Shown here one piece after another: positions 5,530 to 5,603 of a stretch of 5,603 nucleotides of DNA. Numbering within the stretch: the stretch's first letter is position 1; the number at the start of each line of letters is the position of its first letter. The notes below the pieces were generated by a model. The model worked only from the letters and a program-made list of their open reading frames with translations. It was not told the origin of the DNA and did no database searches. The DNA comes from JAWLBW01 sp041687475 (GTDB lineage Bacteria; J088; JAWLBW01), in contig JAWLBW010000307.1 of assembly GCA_041687475.1 (NCBI GenBank), positions 1 to 5,603 of the forward strand, written 5' to 3'. The position numbers were made by a program, and so were the translations under genes.

Positions 5530-5557
5530 GGCAACCGCCCACCGGCAACCGTCAACC
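5530..5557 (+). repeat. Heptamer array, four GNCAACC-like units
   Basis: Consecutive 7-bp units GGCAACC (5530-5536), GCCCACC (5537-5543), GGCAACC (5544-5550) and GTCAACC (5551-5557). The period equals that of the two GATTNNG arrays but the consensus differs. It also gives a 10-bp direct repeat CCGGCAACCG with 14-bp offset (5528 and 5542). Confidence 0.65.
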
Positions 5558-5582
5558 CCCGTGCAGAAGTGCTGCACGTGGG
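5556..5582. repeat. Hairpin with GTGCAG/CTGCAC core
   Basis: GTGCAG (5561-5566), loop AAGTG, CTGCAC (5572-5577), extended outward by C/G pairs with one mismatch (5559 against 5579). It lies just before a TACACT hexamer at 5584, so it could be an operator or a leader structure for the next gene. T-run at 5594-5598 is 11 bases away, too far for a good terminator. Confidence 0.45.
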
Positions 5583-5583
5583 G

Positions 5584-5589
5584 TACACT
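5584..5589 (+). promoter_or_regulatory. Possible -10 element for a gene beyond the right edge
   Basis: TACACT, identical to the hexamer proposed for the MFS gene, lies after the third heptamer array. There is no recognisable -35 at 16-18 bp. The gene it would serve is outside the window. Confidence 0.25.
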
Positions 5590-5603
5590 GAACGTTTTTG
5601 CTG

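Larger units (their letters stand above)
5221..5603. other. Non-coding right flank, no gene recognised
   Basis: About 380 bases after the terminator contain open frames on the minus strand (up to about 120 codons), but these read as low-complexity, basic and proline-rich with no family resemblance and lack ribosome binding sites. The stretch has T-runs (5331-5337, 5346-5350), a short hairpin GCCCG-GT-CGGGC (5369-5380) and the palindromes and repeats listed separately. It probably is the upstream region of a gene beyond the right edge. Confidence 0.5.

Noticed and set aside
5183..5588. Minus-strand open frames of 97 and 123 codons in the right flank
   Set aside because: Composition unlike the real genes here, no family resemblance, no ribosome binding site, and the first begins inside the terminator region.

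Overview
The window is GC-rich (roughly 60% by eye) bacterial chromosomal DNA with ordinary housekeeping and accessory-metabolism genes. No tRNA, rRNA, CRISPR array, transposase or phage gene was found. Strong AGGAGG and sigma70-like signals, a bacterial-type Tgt and a PPP-type major facilitator protein fit a high-GC, probably Gram-negative bacterium. The window does not let me name a phylum.

Layout. Bases 1-921 (+) hold the C-terminal end of one HAD-superfamily phosphatase and a complete second one, joined by an ATGA stop/start overlap, so they form a translationally coupled pair. A convergent MFS transporter (PPP/MFS_1-like family) lies on the minus strand at 1033-2217. Between its start and the next gene is a divergent intergenic region of about 270 bp, bounded by two arrays of a degenerate 7-bp repeat (GATTNNG) in inverted orientation. 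Each array reads in the same sense relative to the gene it faces and ends just before a -10-like hexamer. Next, on the plus strand, come a Nudix CoA pyrophosphatase (2490-3095), tRNA-guanine transglycosylase (tgt, 3165-4295) and a KDPG-aldolase-fold protein (4368-5069). The last has its own good promoter, a perfect inverted repeat over the -35, a strong ribosome binding site, and a strong intrinsic terminator about 115 nt past the stop. The final 380 bases have no convincing gene but contain several palindromes, another 7-bp tandem array and a possible promoter for a gene beyond the right edge.

How the genes relate. The products do not make one pathway. HAD phosphatases, the Nudix CoA hydrolase and the aldolase-like protein all suggest small-phosphometabolite handling, while Tgt is tRNA modification; the gene order looks like loose co-location rather than a dedicated system. 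I see no clear new multi-gene system. The two points most worth a second look are the aldolase-fold protein, which lacks the Schiff-base lysine and other catalytic residues of its family, and the mirrored heptamer arrays that replace recognisable -35 boxes in the MFS/Nudix divergent promoter region.
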